A DNA stretch of 64,000 nt from Gymnodinialimonas sp. 202GB13-11 (GTDB taxonomy: Bacteria; Pseudomonadota; Alphaproteobacteria; Rhodobacterales; Rhodobacteraceae): NCBI RefSeq assembly GCF_040932485.1, contig NZ_JBFRBH010000001.1:2728001-2792000 (forward strand), read 5' to 3'. Below the pieces are notes generated by a model that saw nothing but the letters and a program-made list of their open reading frames with translations, had not been told where the DNA came from and made no database searches. The stretch's first letter is position 1. Each line of letters begins with the position of its first letter. Below are positions 18,456 to 27,027 of the stretch, one piece after another. Made by a program: the position numbers and the translations under genes.

Positions 18456-19079
18456 TCAGTTCAAAGCCCGTATCGCCGCCTGCACTTCGTCCAGCGACCG
18501 CACGGCCCCTGTCTGAAGGTATTCCATCGCCCGCAACGCCGCCTCATGCGCCTCAACGCTCGACCCGGCCACACACTCCTCGATCACCCGGCAGAAGTAA
18601 TCGCTCTGATGCCCGTCAACGAAGGTGTAATGCACGCACACATCCGTCAGCCCGCCCACAAGAATGAGCGTGTCGACCTTCAATCCCTTCAGGTAAATCT
18701 CGAAATCCGTCCCGAAAAACGCCGAATAGCGCCGCTTGCGGATCACGATATCCTCGGGCCGGACATCCATCTGCTCCACCGCCAAGGCCGTCTTCGGATT
18801 GTCCTCCAGGCAATGCACATCCTCGTCCCCATCCAGCTCTCGCCCGAAATCCACGCCGCTGGGATGGTGCACTTCCTGAATGAAGATCACCGGGATGCCA
18901 CATTCCCGCGCCACATCAATCGCACCGCGCGCCGCCTCCATCCGCTCCCGGTAACCCGGCATGTTGTCAATCGACCGCACCTCACTCGCATCAATGAAGG
19001 TAGAGGCCTGAATATCCACAACAATCAGCGCCGCATTCCCCTCGATCAGCGCGCGCTCGACCTTGTTCAAATTCACCAT
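18456..19079 (-). CDS. Cysteine hydrolase, isochorismatase family
   Basis: A 207-residue protein with the isochorismatase-like hydrolase triad: Asp in ALIVVDIQAS, a lysine in the RKRRYSAF region and the nucleophilic Cys in GGLTDVCVHYT. Close relatives are annotated N-carbamoylsarcosine amidase or ureidoacrylate/biuret-type amidohydrolases, and the substrate is not settled by sequence. GGGGAGG lies seven bases before the ATG at 19079. Its neighbour is the convergent DUF1989 gene, suggesting amide nitrogen catabolism. Confidence 0.8.
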   Translation of the reverse strand: MVNLNKVERALIEGNAALIVVDIQASTFIDASEVRSIDNMPGYRERMEAARGAIDVARECGIPVIFIQEVHHPSGVDFGRELDGDEDVHCLEDNPKTALAVEQMDVRPEDIVIRKRRYSAFFGTDFEIYLKGLKVDTLILVGGLTDVCVHYTFVDGHQSDYFCRVIEECVAGSSVEAHEAALRAMEYLQTGAVRSLDEVQAAIRALN

Positions 19080-19152
19080 TCTGTCCTCCCCTTGCACATG
19101 TCGGTATTTTTCCGCGCAAGCGTGCAATTTCCCTCTTGATCCGAATCCTGTT

Positions 19153-19180
19153 TTGCCTGAAACGCCCGCTCACATATAGA
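19153..19180 (+). promoter_or_regulatory. Predicted promoter of ornithine decarboxylase
   Basis: TTGCCT (19153-19158) and TATAGA (19175-19180) are separated by 16 bp, a good sigma-70-type match. It would start RNA near 19187 and leave a roughly 140-base leader ahead of the decarboxylase, consistent with the structured element downstream. Confidence 0.5.
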
Positions 19181-19208
19181 CGCCAACGCACGCGCCTCTG
19201 TCACGGGT

Positions 19209-19319
19209 GGTAAGTCGAAGCCTCGCTTCGGGATAACCATCGCAGTTACGTAGCGACGGTAACGTCTCCCTTTGAACGCAACGCTGTCCCCTTAAGTGGG
19301 GGGCTTACGATCTCTTGGA
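19209..19319 (+). ncRNA. Structured mRNA leader of ornithine decarboxylase, probable speF motif
   Basis: The leader has nested pairings. GTAAG (19210-19214) pairs with CTTAC (19313-19317) and encloses CGAAGC-CTC-GCTTCG (19216-19230), GTTAC/GTAAC (19245-19263) and a C-rich/G-rich hairpin around TTAAG. The speF motif is an established structured RNA found upstream of ornithine decarboxylase genes in alphaproteobacteria, and position, size and gene fit it. I could not run a covariance model. It ends just before the CTTGGAG ribosome site, so control of translation initiation is plausible. Confidence 0.6.
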
Positions 19320-19326
19320 GAACGTC

Positions 19327-20493
19327 ATGACCGCTACGTTTCCCGCGCCCACCGGCGCGCCCGTATCCGTATCCCGAGCCGAAGCATATGCTCGCGCGCA
19401 TAGCTTTGAGCGTCCCACGCTGATCCTCGACGTGGATCACGTGGCTCAGCAATATCAGGCGCTCGCAGCAGGTTTGGGCCGTGCTCACATCCACTACGCG
19501 GTCAAGGCGAACCCCGAACCCGCGATCCTCAAGCGCCTTGCCGCACTCGGCTCCGGCTTTGATGCCGCGTCCCGCCACGAAATCCAGATCTGCCTCGATG
19601 CAGGTGCCGCGCCCGCGCAGATTTCGTTCGGGAATACGGTCAAGAAACCTGCTGACATCGCTTTTGCCCATTCGGTCGGCGTCGACCTCTTCGCCGCGGA
19701 TGCCAGCGAAGAGCTTGAAAAGATTGCAGACCACGCCCCCGGTGCGCAGGTCTATGTCCGCCTTCTGGTTGACGCATCCGGCGCTGACTGGCCACTCACC
19801 CGCAAGTTCGGCACCACCCACGACACCGCCATTTCCCTGATGCACGACGCCCGTGCGCTCGGCCTTCGCCCGGTCGGCCTGAGCTTCCATGTCGGCTCCC
19901 AAACGCGCGATCCTGCCATGTGGGCCCCTGTGCTCGACGGTATCGCGCAAGTATGGCGAACCGCACGGGACCAAGGCTTCGCTCTCGACCTGCTCAATAT
20001 CGGCGGCGGCTTCCCTGCCTTCTATGGCGACGACATCCCCCACCCCACCGCCTACGCAGCACAGGTGATGGAACTGGTCGAGGCCCGGTTCCCCAACGTC
20101 CCGCGGATTATGGCCGAACCCGGTCGCGGCCTTGTCGCCGAAGCAGGCATGATCGCCGCCGAGGTTCTTCTCGTCTCCCGCAAATCCCCCGATGATCTGC
20201 ACCGCTGGGTCTACCTCGATATCGGCAAATTTTCCGGTCTGGCCGAAACGATGGATGAAGCGATCCGCTACCAATTCGCCACCGAACGCGATCATGAGCC
20301 ATTCGGCCCCTGCATCCTCGCCGGCCCCTCCTGCGATTCCGCAGACGTTCTCTACGAAAAACGTCCCGTCGCCCTGCCCCTTGGCCTCAAGGCAGGTGAT
20401 CGCATCTGGATCAGGAATTGCGGTGCCTACACAACGACCTATGCCTCTATTGGCTTCAACGGCTTCCCGCCGCTCGACGTCGTCATTTTGTGA
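19327..20493 (+). CDS. Ornithine decarboxylase, alanine racemase fold (type III PLP)
   Basis: A 388-residue fold III PLP decarboxylase. It has the PLP lysine K60 in HYAVKANPEP, the phosphate-binding glycines in LNIGGGFP, EPGRGLVAEAG, and the catalytic cysteine C336 in GPSCDSADVL of the ornithine/lysine decarboxylase group. It converts ornithine to putrescine and CO2 at the start of polyamine synthesis. The GGAG before the ATG at 19327 decides the start; a TTG 12 bases earlier is rejected. Regulation by the leader RNA is likely. Confidence 0.88.
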   Translation: MTATFPAPTGAPVSVSRAEAYARAHSFERPTLILDVDHVAQQYQALAAGLGRAHIHYAVKANPEPAILKRLAALGSGFDAASRHEIQICLDAGAAPAQISFGNTVKKPADIAFAHSVGVDLFAADASEELEKIADHAPGAQVYVRLLVDASGADWPLTRKFGTTHDTAISLMHDARALGLRPVGLSFHVGSQTRDPAMWAPVLDGIAQVWRTARDQGFALDLLNIGGGFPAFYGDDIPHPTAYAAQVMELVEARFPNVPRIMAEPGRGLVAEAGMIAAEVLLVSRKSPDDLHRWVYLDIGKFSGLAETMDEAIRYQFATERDHEPFGPCILAGPSCDSADVLYEKRPVALPLGLKAGDRIWIRNCGAYTTTYASIGFNGFPPLDVVIL

Positions 20494-20496
20494 AGC

Positions 20497-20552
20497 GCCC
20501 TACGGGACGGTGGGAGGGGCGAGGCGCAAAGCGCCAGCGTCTCCCCGCCGCA
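20497..20552 (+). repeat. GGGACGG-type intergenic repeat, copy A
   Basis: This stretch contains GGGACGGTGGGAGGGGCGAG (20504-20523), then a GC-rich palindromic part GGCGCAAAGCGCC and CGTCTCCCC. The same 20 bases and the same CGTCTCCCC end occur at 24925. It lies between convergent stops of the decarboxylase and the aldo/keto reductase. Confidence 0.6.
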
Positions 20553-20556
20553 GCCC

Positions 20557-21528
20557 TCAGCCGTAGATCTCCACGGCCGCCCATTGCGACGGCGCGTATC
20601 GCGCCCCATGGGCGAACCCAACCGGCAAAAGCCGTTCGATCTCGGCCAGATCGTCCGAGCTCAACACCATCTCGGCCCCGGCCACAAACTCCGCCAGATG
20701 CGCCGCAGATCGCGTGCCCGGGATCGGGATCACATGCTCGCCCTGCGCCAGAACCCAAGCCAACGCAACCGCCGCCGTGGACCATCCGCGCCCATGGCAC
20801 CAAGTCTTGAACCCTTCAACCACAGCCATGTTCGCCGCATAATTCGGGTCAAGGAACCTGGGCTGCCCTTTGCGAAAATCACCTTCCGGAAACGCCTCAC
20901 GTCCGGAAAATCCATCCCCCAAAACACCCCGCGCCAAGGGCGAGAAAGCCACAAAGGCCACGCCCAGTTCGGCACAGGTCTGGATCATCCCAAGCTCTGG
21001 CTGCCTCGACCAAAGCGAGTATTCCGACTGCACCGCCGCCACCGGATGAACCGCGTGGGCCCGGCGCAGCGTTGCAGGTGAAATCTCCGAAAACCCGATA
21101 CCGCCGATCAGCCCCTCACTGACGAAACCCGCAAGCGTCTCCATGACCTCTTCGACGGGGCGCTCGTGCTCGCGACGGTGGATGTAAAACAACTCGACCG
21201 AAGATCGTCCCAACCGCTCCAATGACCCCTCCAGCGACCTCCGCAAATCGCTGGCGGCATTGCTGAAATGCCGTTCAGGCTGCGTGTAAATGCCCGCCTT
21301 CGTGGCCAACATCACCTCCGCGCCGGTTTCGCCCAAAAACTGCCCGATCACCGTTTCACTGACGCCGCCGCCATAGATCTCGGCGACATCCCAATGGGTC
21401 ACACCCAGGTCCAGCGCGGCTTGCATACAGGCAAAACTCTCCGCCGTGTCGGTGGCCCCGTAAATGCCACCAAAACTCATGCAGCCAAGGCCGATTGGCC
21501 CGACGGGATGCCCGGCCAGCTCTCTCAT
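20557..21528 (-). CDS. Aldo/keto reductase
   Basis: A 323-residue NADPH-dependent oxidoreductase with the (beta/alpha)8 aldo-keto reductase fold. [12 protein letters not shown] lies at the N-terminus; the catalytic Asp-Tyr region is [12 protein letters not shown], with the usual Lys in ATKAG and the His in [16 protein letters not shown] near the C-terminus is the NADP-binding segment. The start [10 protein letters not shown] at 21528 overlaps the deoD stop, so the two form one operon. The physiological substrate is unknown. Confidence 0.85.
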   Translation of the reverse strand: MRELAGHPVGPIGLGCMSFGGIYGATDTAESFACMQAALDLGVTHWDVAEIYGGGVSETVIGQFLGETGAEVMLATKAGIYTQPERHFSNAASDLRRSLEGSLERLGRSSVELFYIHRREHERPVEEVMETLAGFVSEGLIGGIGFSEISPATLRRAHAVHPVAAVQSEYSLWSRQPELGMIQTCAELGVAFVAFSPLARGVLGDGFSGREAFPEGDFRKGQPRFLDPNYAANMAVVEGFKTWCHGRGWSTAAVALAWVLAQGEHVIPIPGTRSAAHLAEFVAGAEMVLSSDDLAEIERLLPVGFAHGARYAPSQWAAVEIYG

Positions 21529-22229
21529 GAGAAGGCCGCTTCTAGCGCGATTTCCACCATGTCCGAGAAGCTCGATTGCCGATCTTCCGAAGGCAAAGCT
21601 TCTTCCGTGAGCAAGTGATCCGACACCGTCAGCACCGCTAGCGCCCGGCACCCATATCGCGCCGCCAGCGTGTATAGCTCCGCCGCCTCCATCTCCACAG
21701 CCAGCACGCCATGGCGCACCATCTGCTCGTTCAGATCAGGCCGCTCGTCATAGAACACATCCGACGAATAAATGCCGCCCACATGGATCGCAGATCCCTT
21801 GCCTTCAGCGGCTTGATACGCCGCCTGCAGCAGGCCGTAATCGGCACAAGGCGCGTAGTTCAACTCCCGGAACATCCCGCTCGACGGCGTCGACAAGGAC
21901 GAACACGTCATGGCCAAAATCACATCTCGCAGCTTCACATGGGTCTGCATCGCCCCAGTTGAGCCGATGCGGATCAACGTCTTCGCCCCATAATCGCGGA
22001 TCAGCTCATTGGCGTAGATCGACAGGCTCGGCATCCCCATGCCCGAGCCGTGGATGGTCACGCGATTGCCGCGCCAGGTACCGGTGAACCCCAACATCCC
22101 GCGCACTTCATTGACGCAAACCGGATCGTCCAGAAACCGCTCCGCCGCCCATTTCGCCCGCAGCGGGTCCCCCGGCATCAGCACCGTTTCCGCAATATCT
22201 CCGGGCTGTGCCCAAATATGAACCGTCAT
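21525..22229 (-). CDS. deoD: Purine-nucleoside phosphorylase, DeoD type
   Basis: A 234-residue hexameric-type purine-nucleoside phosphorylase. It has [10 protein letters not shown] near the N-terminus, [17 protein letters not shown] and the catalytic Asp region LTVSDHL. It cleaves purine (deoxy)nucleosides with phosphate to the base and (deoxy)ribose 1-phosphate. A related catabolic gene, deoC, lies about 9 kb away in a separate operon. The [14 protein letters not shown] start at 22229 matches the family. Its stop overlaps the start of the aldo/keto reductase. Confidence 0.93.
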   Translation of the reverse strand: MTVHIWAQPGDIAETVLMPGDPLRAKWAAERFLDDPVCVNEVRGMLGFTGTWRGNRVTIHGSGMGMPSLSIYANELIRDYGAKTLIRIGSTGAMQTHVKLRDVILAMTCSSLSTPSSGMFRELNYAPCADYGLLQAAYQAAEGKGSAIHVGGIYSSDVFYDERPDLNEQMVRHGVLAVEMEAAELYTLAARYGCRALAVLTVSDHLLTEEALPSEDRQSSFSDMVEIALEAAFS

Positions 22230-22303
22230 CGCCGCGCTCCCTGCTGGATGTGTTGGCACCGGAATACCTCGCCCCAGTCTGGACGCAAACCCGATTGCCA
22301 ACG

Positions 22304-22330
22304 AAAAAGGCCGCCCCCGAAGGGACGGCC
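22304..22330 (-). terminator. UUCG-loop terminator of the H-NS-like gene
   Basis: On the minus strand GGCCGTCCC-TTCG-GGGGCGGCC forms a 9-bp stem (one T-G wobble) capped by the stable TTCG tetraloop and followed by five T. It lies 28 bp after the H-NS-like stop at 22358, a canonical intrinsic terminator separating that gene from deoD. Confidence 0.93.
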
Positions 22331-22357
22331 ATTTTACATATCAACGCAAAGCGTCGA

Positions 22358-22675
22358 TCAGATCGCCATGGAATCGAGCGATTTGCCCTTTGCTAGTGCG
22401 TCCTTCACCCAATTGGGCTGACGGCCGCGTCCGGTCCATGTCTGCGATGCATCCGCAGGATTGGCATATTTCGCCACGCCCTTGGATTTGGACCCGCCTT
22501 TCGTTTTGCCGCCAACAACTTCATCCAGCGAGAAACCATATTTCTTGGCCACTGCTTTCAGTTCGTTGAGGCATTCAGAACGCCGCTTCTTTTCATAGCC
22601 TTTAATAGTGGCCGCGACTTCCTTTTGGTGGGCTTCCAGTTCTTCTAAGGTCATTTTTTCCAATGCTTTTGCCAT
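22358..22675 (-). CDS. H-NS family nucleoid protein (HvrA-like)
   Basis: A 105-residue protein. The N-terminal half is a charged coiled-coil oligomerisation region (EKMTLEELEAHQKEVAATI). A basic linker GGKTKGGSKSKG leads to the H-NS C-terminal DNA-binding motif YANPADASQTWTGRGRQPNW. In Rhodobacter the relative HvrA modulates photosynthesis and nitrogen genes; here the role is probably general silencing. The start MAKALEKM at 22675 has AGGAAG upstream. It has its own strong terminator. It follows ecm on the same strand after 112 bp. Confidence 0.9.
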   Translation of the reverse strand: MAKALEKMTLEELEAHQKEVAATIKGYEKKRRSECLNELKAVAKKYGFSLDEVVGGKTKGGSKSKGVAKYANPADASQTWTGRGRQPNWVKDALAKGKSLDSMAI

Positions 22676-22787
22676 TTTGATCTTCCTTCTTCTTAGGCAG
22701 AGTGCAAATGGCCCATGGCAGGAATGACCTACCAATGGCAAGCAAACTTTTAGACATGTCCTTTTTGAGCGGAAAGCGCCGTAGGCC

Positions 22788-24752
22788 TTATTCTGCTGCG
22801 ATTGCCGTAGGGTCAACCAGTGTCACAATATCCATCATGATGCGGTTCAACTCGAAATCCTTCGGCGTATAAACACGTGCCACACCGTATCCCAAAAGCG
22901 TTGCACGGTCTTCATCGGGAATAATGCCACCAACCATTACCGGAATATCCAGACCCTCGGCGCGCAGCCGGTCCATCACGTCCTTAATCAACGGAACATG
23001 GCTGCCCGACAGGATCGAAAGGCCAATGACATGTGCATTGTCCACCTTCGCGGCCTCAACGATTTCGGCAGGTGTCAGGCGAATACCTTCGTACGAGATA
23101 TCCATTCCGCAATCCCGTGCGCGGAATGCAATCTGCTCGGCCCCGTTCGAATGGCCATCAAGCCCCGGTTTGCCGACAAGGAATTTCAGGCGCCGCCCCA
23201 GCTTGTCTGATACTGCATCCACCGCACCACGAATATCATCCAGCCCCTCTGTTTTGTTCGAAACGGCCCCCGACACACCAGTCGGCCCACGATATTCCCC
23301 GTGCACAGCGCGCATGACACCGGCCCATTCGCCGGTTGTCACCCCCACTTTCGCCGCCGCGATGGATGCGGGCATAACGTTCTTCCCTTCCCTCGCAGCA
23401 GCCCGCAGGTCGTCCAAGGCCCCCTGCACAGCTGCGCCGTCGCGTTCGCTGCGCCAAGCCTCCAGCCGCGCGATCTGCTCCTGCTCAACCGCCGGGTCCA
23501 CAACCATGATCCCGCCATCCTCACCCATCAGCGGCGAAGGCTCGGACGCGGTGTATTTGTTCACACCTACGACCACGGTTTCCCCGCGCTCAATCGCGTT
23601 CACCCGGTCAGCATTCGACTCAACCAAACGGCCCTTCATGTAATCAATCGCAGCAATCGCCCCGCCCATCGATTCCAGATTGGCCAATTCCGCGCGCGCG
23701 CCCTCTTTCAGCGCCTCGACCTTTCCATCTACGACCGGATTGCCATCAAACAAATCGCCGTATTCCAGAAGATCGGTCTCGAACGCCATGATCTGCTGCA
23801 TGCGCATCGACCATTGCTGATCCCAGGGCCGTGGCAGGCCAAGCGCTTCATTCCACGCCGGCAATTGCACGGCACGCGCCCTCGCTTTCTTCGACAGAGT
23901 TACTGCCAGCATCTCAATCAAAATACGGTAGACGTTATTCTCGGGCTGCTGTTCGGTCAGGCCTAGTGAATTGACCTGCACGCCATACCGAAACCGCCGC
24001 ATCTTCGGGTCGGTCACGCCATAACGCGTTTCGCAGATCTCATCCCAAAGATCGACAAAGGCACGCATTTTGCACATCTCGGTCACGAACCGAATACCCG
24101 CATTCACGAAGAACGAAATACGCCCCACGAGAGTCGGAAAATCCTCCTCTGGCACCCGGGGGCGCAATTCATCCAGAACCGAAATCGCCGTGGCCAGGGC
24201 AAAGGCCAATTCCTGCTCCGGCGTCGCACCCGCTTCCTGGAGGTGGTAGGAGCACACATTCATCGGGTTCCATTTCGGAACCTCTTTGTAGCAATACTCT
24301 GCCACATCCGCGATCATCGCGAGGCTAGGCTTTGGCGGGCAGATATACGTCCCCCGCGACAGATATTCCTTCATCAAATCGTTCTGAACGGTGCCCTGCA
24401 GCTTGGATACATCGGCCCCCTGCTCTTCGGCCACCGCGATATAGAGCGCCAACAGCCAGGGCGCCGTCGCGTTGATCGTCATCGAGGTATTCATCTGCTC
24501 CAGCGGGATCTCGTCAAACAGTGTACGCATGTCGCCCAGATGACTAATCGGCACGCCGACCTTGCCCACTTCGCCGCGCGCCAGAACATGATCGCTGTCA
24601 TAGCCTGTCTGTGTTGGCAAATCGAAGGCTACCGACAAACCCGTTTGTCCTTTGGCCAGATTACCGCGATAGAGTGCATTAGAAGCCTTCGCTGTCGAAT
24701 GACCCGCATAGGTCCGGATCAACCAGGGGCGGTCTTTTTTCATATCCGACAT
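22788..24752 (-). CDS. ecm: Ethylmalonyl-CoA mutase
   Basis: A 654-residue single-chain B12-dependent mutase that converts (2R)-ethylmalonyl-CoA to (2S)-methylsuccinyl-CoA, a committed step of the ethylmalonyl-CoA pathway. The N-terminal TIM barrel begins DRPWLIRTYAGHSTAK and contains AFDLPTQTGYDSD. The C-terminal cobalamin domain (from about residue 510) has GKPGLDGHSNGAEQI, where DGHSNG holds the cobalt-binding His, with later SILSGSH and VGGIIP. Methylmalonyl-CoA mutase relatives differ in the active site and are usually longer; the nearby ccr supports Ecm. GGAGA precedes the ATG at 24752. Confidence 0.93.
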   Translation of the reverse strand: MSDMKKDRPWLIRTYAGHSTAKASNALYRGNLAKGQTGLSVAFDLPTQTGYDSDHVLARGEVGKVGVPISHLGDMRTLFDEIPLEQMNTSMTINATAPWLLALYIAVAEEQGADVSKLQGTVQNDLMKEYLSRGTYICPPKPSLAMIADVAEYCYKEVPKWNPMNVCSYHLQEAGATPEQELAFALATAISVLDELRPRVPEEDFPTLVGRISFFVNAGIRFVTEMCKMRAFVDLWDEICETRYGVTDPKMRRFRYGVQVNSLGLTEQQPENNVYRILIEMLAVTLSKKARARAVQLPAWNEALGLPRPWDQQWSMRMQQIMAFETDLLEYGDLFDGNPVVDGKVEALKEGARAELANLESMGGAIAAIDYMKGRLVESNADRVNAIERGETVVVGVNKYTASEPSPLMGEDGGIMVVDPAVEQEQIARLEAWRSERDGAAVQGALDDLRAAAREGKNVMPASIAAAKVGVTTGEWAGVMRAVHGEYRGPTGVSGAVSNKTEGLDDIRGAVDAVSDKLGRRLKFLVGKPGLDGHSNGAEQIAFRARDCGMDISYEGIRLTPAEIVEAAKVDNAHVIGLSILSGSHVPLIKDVMDRLRAEGLDIPVMVGGIIPDEDRATLLGYGVARVYTPKDFELNRIMMDIVTLVDPTAIAAE

Positions 24753-24828
24753 GGCGCTCTCCGACTCATTCAAAGCAATATCGTTTCGTCAATTCGCATC
24801 TAGACGGAACAAAATGTCTCTGTCAATT

Positions 24829-24842
24829 CGCTGCAACCGCAA
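24829..24842 (-). promoter_or_regulatory. Motif upstream of ecm shared with mcl2
   Basis: The minus strand reads TTGCGGTTGCAGCG about 77 bp before the ecm start. TTGCGCTTGCAGCG lies about 48 bp before the mcl2 start (2340-2353), 13 of 14 bases identical and in the same orientation relative to the gene. Two genes of one pathway sharing it suggests a regulator site. Confidence 0.45.
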
Positions 24843-24876
24843 AGCTGCACTGCGGCAAGGCGGCAATGCGCGTTTC

Positions 24877-24975
24877 CTCGTTTTCCAAATACCTTGGGGG
24901 GCAAGGGGGCAGCGCCCCCCTTGCGGGACGGTGGGAGGGGCGAGGTGCGGCCCCGCCGCACAAGCGTCTCCCCCG
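24877..24975 (+). repeat. Composite dispersed repeat, copy 3 plus copy B
   Basis: CCAAATACCTTGGGGGGCAA with GGGGGCAGCGCCCCC is the core seen at 18391, and it is followed directly by GGGACGGTGGGAGGGGCGAG and CGTCTCCCC as at 20504. This copy shows that the two repeat types are parts of one larger unit. It lies between the divergent ecm and acyltransferase genes, a 276-bp gap. Confidence 0.65.
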
Positions 24976-25028
24976 CTCCGGCCCGTCCTCAATTGCACCA
25001 CCCCCAATTTCCTGACACCCTCCGCGCC

Positions 25029-26423
25029 ATGACGTCCCCGGTGACCCTTCCACTCTGGCTCTTTGTCCTGATCGTGCTGTTCGCGGCCTTCACCTTCGCG
25101 TCCCACTTCCTCTTCCCGTCCGTCCGCTGGTTCCTGCGCCGCAGGCTTGAACGGGCCGTCGCCCGCCTCAACACCCGCCTCAAGCGCCCGATCCAGCCCT
25201 TTAAACTCGCCCGCCGCACAGACACGGTGCGCCGCCTCATGTATGATCCACAGGTGGCCCAGGCGATCCACGAGCACGCCCGCGAGAACAAAATCCGCGT
25301 CGACGTCGCCGCCGAAAAGGCCGAACGCTACGCGCGTGAAATCGTGCCTGGCTTCTCTGCCTTCACCTATTTCTCCTTCGGCACCCGCGCCGCGCGCTGG
25401 CTCAGCCAATCGCTTTACCGCGTCCGCCTCACCAACCCCAACGATGACGCGCTTGAGAAAGTGCCTGACGACAGCACGGTCATCTTCGTGATGAACCACC
25501 GCTCCAACATGGACTACGTGCTCGTCACCTGGATCGTCGCCGAACGATCAACCCTTGCTTATGCCGTCGGCGAATGGGCCCGCGTCTGGCCGCTGCGCTC
25601 GCTCGTGCGCGCCATGGGGGGCTACTTCATCCGCCGCCGCCACAACAACCCGCTCTATCGCAAGGTCCTCGCCCGCTACGTCCAGATCGCCACCGATGAA
25701 GGCGTAACCCAAGCCGTCTTCCCCGAGGGCGGTCTCTCGCGCACCGGTGGGCTCGGCCAACCGAAACTCGGCCTCATCTCCTATATTCTCGACGGCTTTA
25801 CCCCGGGCGAAAGCCGCGATGTCGTCTTCGTCCCGGTCGCGCTGAATTATGACCGCGTGATGGAAGACCGGAACCTGATCGAAGCTCAGAAAGGCGGCAC
25901 TGCCGGGTTCAATTTCACCCTCACCCCCATCTTCCGCTACCTCCGCCGACAAATCTGGCACCGCATCACCGGCAAATTCCACCGCTACGGCTATGCCGCT
26001 GTCAGCTTCGGCGAACCGCTTTCCCTGACCGATTTCCTCGCCACCAAGCGGCCCGACCAACCCGCAGCCCTCGGTGACGCCCTGATGGACAGCATCGCCT
26101 CCGTCACCCCCGTTGTCCCTGTCCCCCTCGTCGCCCACGCGCTGCGTGACGGGGCGGTCACAGCCGAAGCCCTCGATGCCGCCATCGCCACTCGCATTGC
26201 CCGCGCCGAACAAAAGGGCGTCGGCATCCACCTCGCCCGCGATGATTTGCAATACACCGTCGAGGCTGGCCTCCGCGCGCTGGAAGAACGCGGCTTCATC
26301 GACCGCGACGAAGACCCGAACGCCATCACAATCACTGAACGCGGCGCACCGGTCGTCGATTACTACGCCGCCAGCGTCGCACATTTGCTGGACGCCGAAC
26401 GGCTGGAAGACGCGGCTGAGTGA
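25029..26423 (+). CDS. Glycerol-3-phosphate acyltransferase-like protein (PlsB/PlsC domain)
   Basis: A 464-residue protein with one N-terminal transmembrane helix (about residues 8-28) and a central acyltransferase domain. It contains the catalytic HxxxxD motif in NHRSNMD, GGYFIRRR and FPEGGLSRTG, the PlsB-like signature set. It would acylate glycerol 3-phosphate or lysophosphatidate at the inner membrane for phospholipid synthesis. It is shorter than enterobacterial PlsB (about 800 residues), as usual in alphaproteobacteria. The ATG at 25029 is chosen; a longer reading enters the repeat. It is coupled to the next gene by GTGA. Confidence 0.82.
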   Translation: MTSPVTLPLWLFVLIVLFAAFTFASHFLFPSVRWFLRRRLERAVARLNTRLKRPIQPFKLARRTDTVRRLMYDPQVAQAIHEHARENKIRVDVAAEKAERYAREIVPGFSAFTYFSFGTRAARWLSQSLYRVRLTNPNDDALEKVPDDSTVIFVMNHRSNMDYVLVTWIVAERSTLAYAVGEWARVWPLRSLVRAMGGYFIRRRHNNPLYRKVLARYVQIATDEGVTQAVFPEGGLSRTGGLGQPKLGLISYILDGFTPGESRDVVFVPVALNYDRVMEDRNLIEAQKGGTAGFNFTLTPIFRYLRRQIWHRITGKFHRYGYAAVSFGEPLSLTDFLATKRPDQPAALGDALMDSIASVTPVVPVPLVAHALRDGAVTAEALDAAIATRIARAEQKGVGIHLARDDLQYTVEAGLRALEERGFIDRDEDPNAITITERGAPVVDYYAASVAHLLDAERLEDAAE

Positions 26424-27016
26424 GGATCGTCGCCAACAGCCCCGAACAGCTTCAAATCAGCAGCCGCAGGCTGATCTTGGCCGATGTCGGCCTGGCGGTC
26501 ATCGCCCTTCTCGGCATCGGCTTCACCTTCGGCATAGCGCGATCAGAGGTCACGCAACTCACACCACTCTTCCTCATCGTCGGACTGGGTTTTGCAGCGC
26601 TCGGCCTCTGGGGCCTCCTGACCAACGGCGCGGCGACAGCGACGTTCGATGCGCGTCTCCAAACCCTGACCATCAAACGCCGTGGCGTTCTGGGCGCGCG
26701 CACAGAGACCATCCACCTCGCAGACCTGACCCGGATTGATGTGCACGAAGATGACGCGATGCATACGCTCGCCTTCCACCGTGCCTCCGAAGAAACCATT
26801 CTTTTCGAAACAACCTTCACCGGCAATCCGGCTGCCTACGACATTGCGTCAGAGGCGCAGGACTGGCTGAGCCAAAGTCAGAAACTATCCGACGCGACAC
26901 AAAATTACCCAAACGCCACTTTTCTGGTTGCATTATTACTCACTCGCAAATATCTCTCGCATCAGCAGCAATTGATTCCGCAGCGCGGCATAACCGCACC
27001 CGGAGGCACCAGATGA
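26420..27016 (+). CDS. Small membrane protein with PH-like domain, unknown function
   Basis: A 198-residue reading with a GTG start overlapping the acyltransferase stop. Two helices (about residues 18-38 and 45-65) are followed by a beta-rich part, FDARLQTLTIKRRGVLG through DLTRIDVHED, resembling bacterial PH-like domains. The last 45 residues are encoded by AT-richer DNA that probably carries the ccr promoter, so the true C-terminus is uncertain, although no earlier stop is present. A similar architecture occurs in the gene at 60988. Confidence 0.55.
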   Translation: MRIVANSPEQLQISSRRLILADVGLAVIALLGIGFTFGIARSEVTQLTPLFLIVGLGFAALGLWGLLTNGAATATFDARLQTLTIKRRGVLGARTETIHLADLTRIDVHEDDAMHTLAFHRASEETILFETTFTGNPAAYDIASEAQDWLSQSQKLSDATQNYPNATFLVALLLTRKYLSHQQQLIPQRGITAPGGTR

Positions 27017-27027
27017 CGGAGACAGCC

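Noticed and set aside
15679-24975. CRISPR array from repeated GC-rich intergenic elements
   Set aside because: The copies are kilobases apart, at gene ends, with no regular spacers or cas genes.
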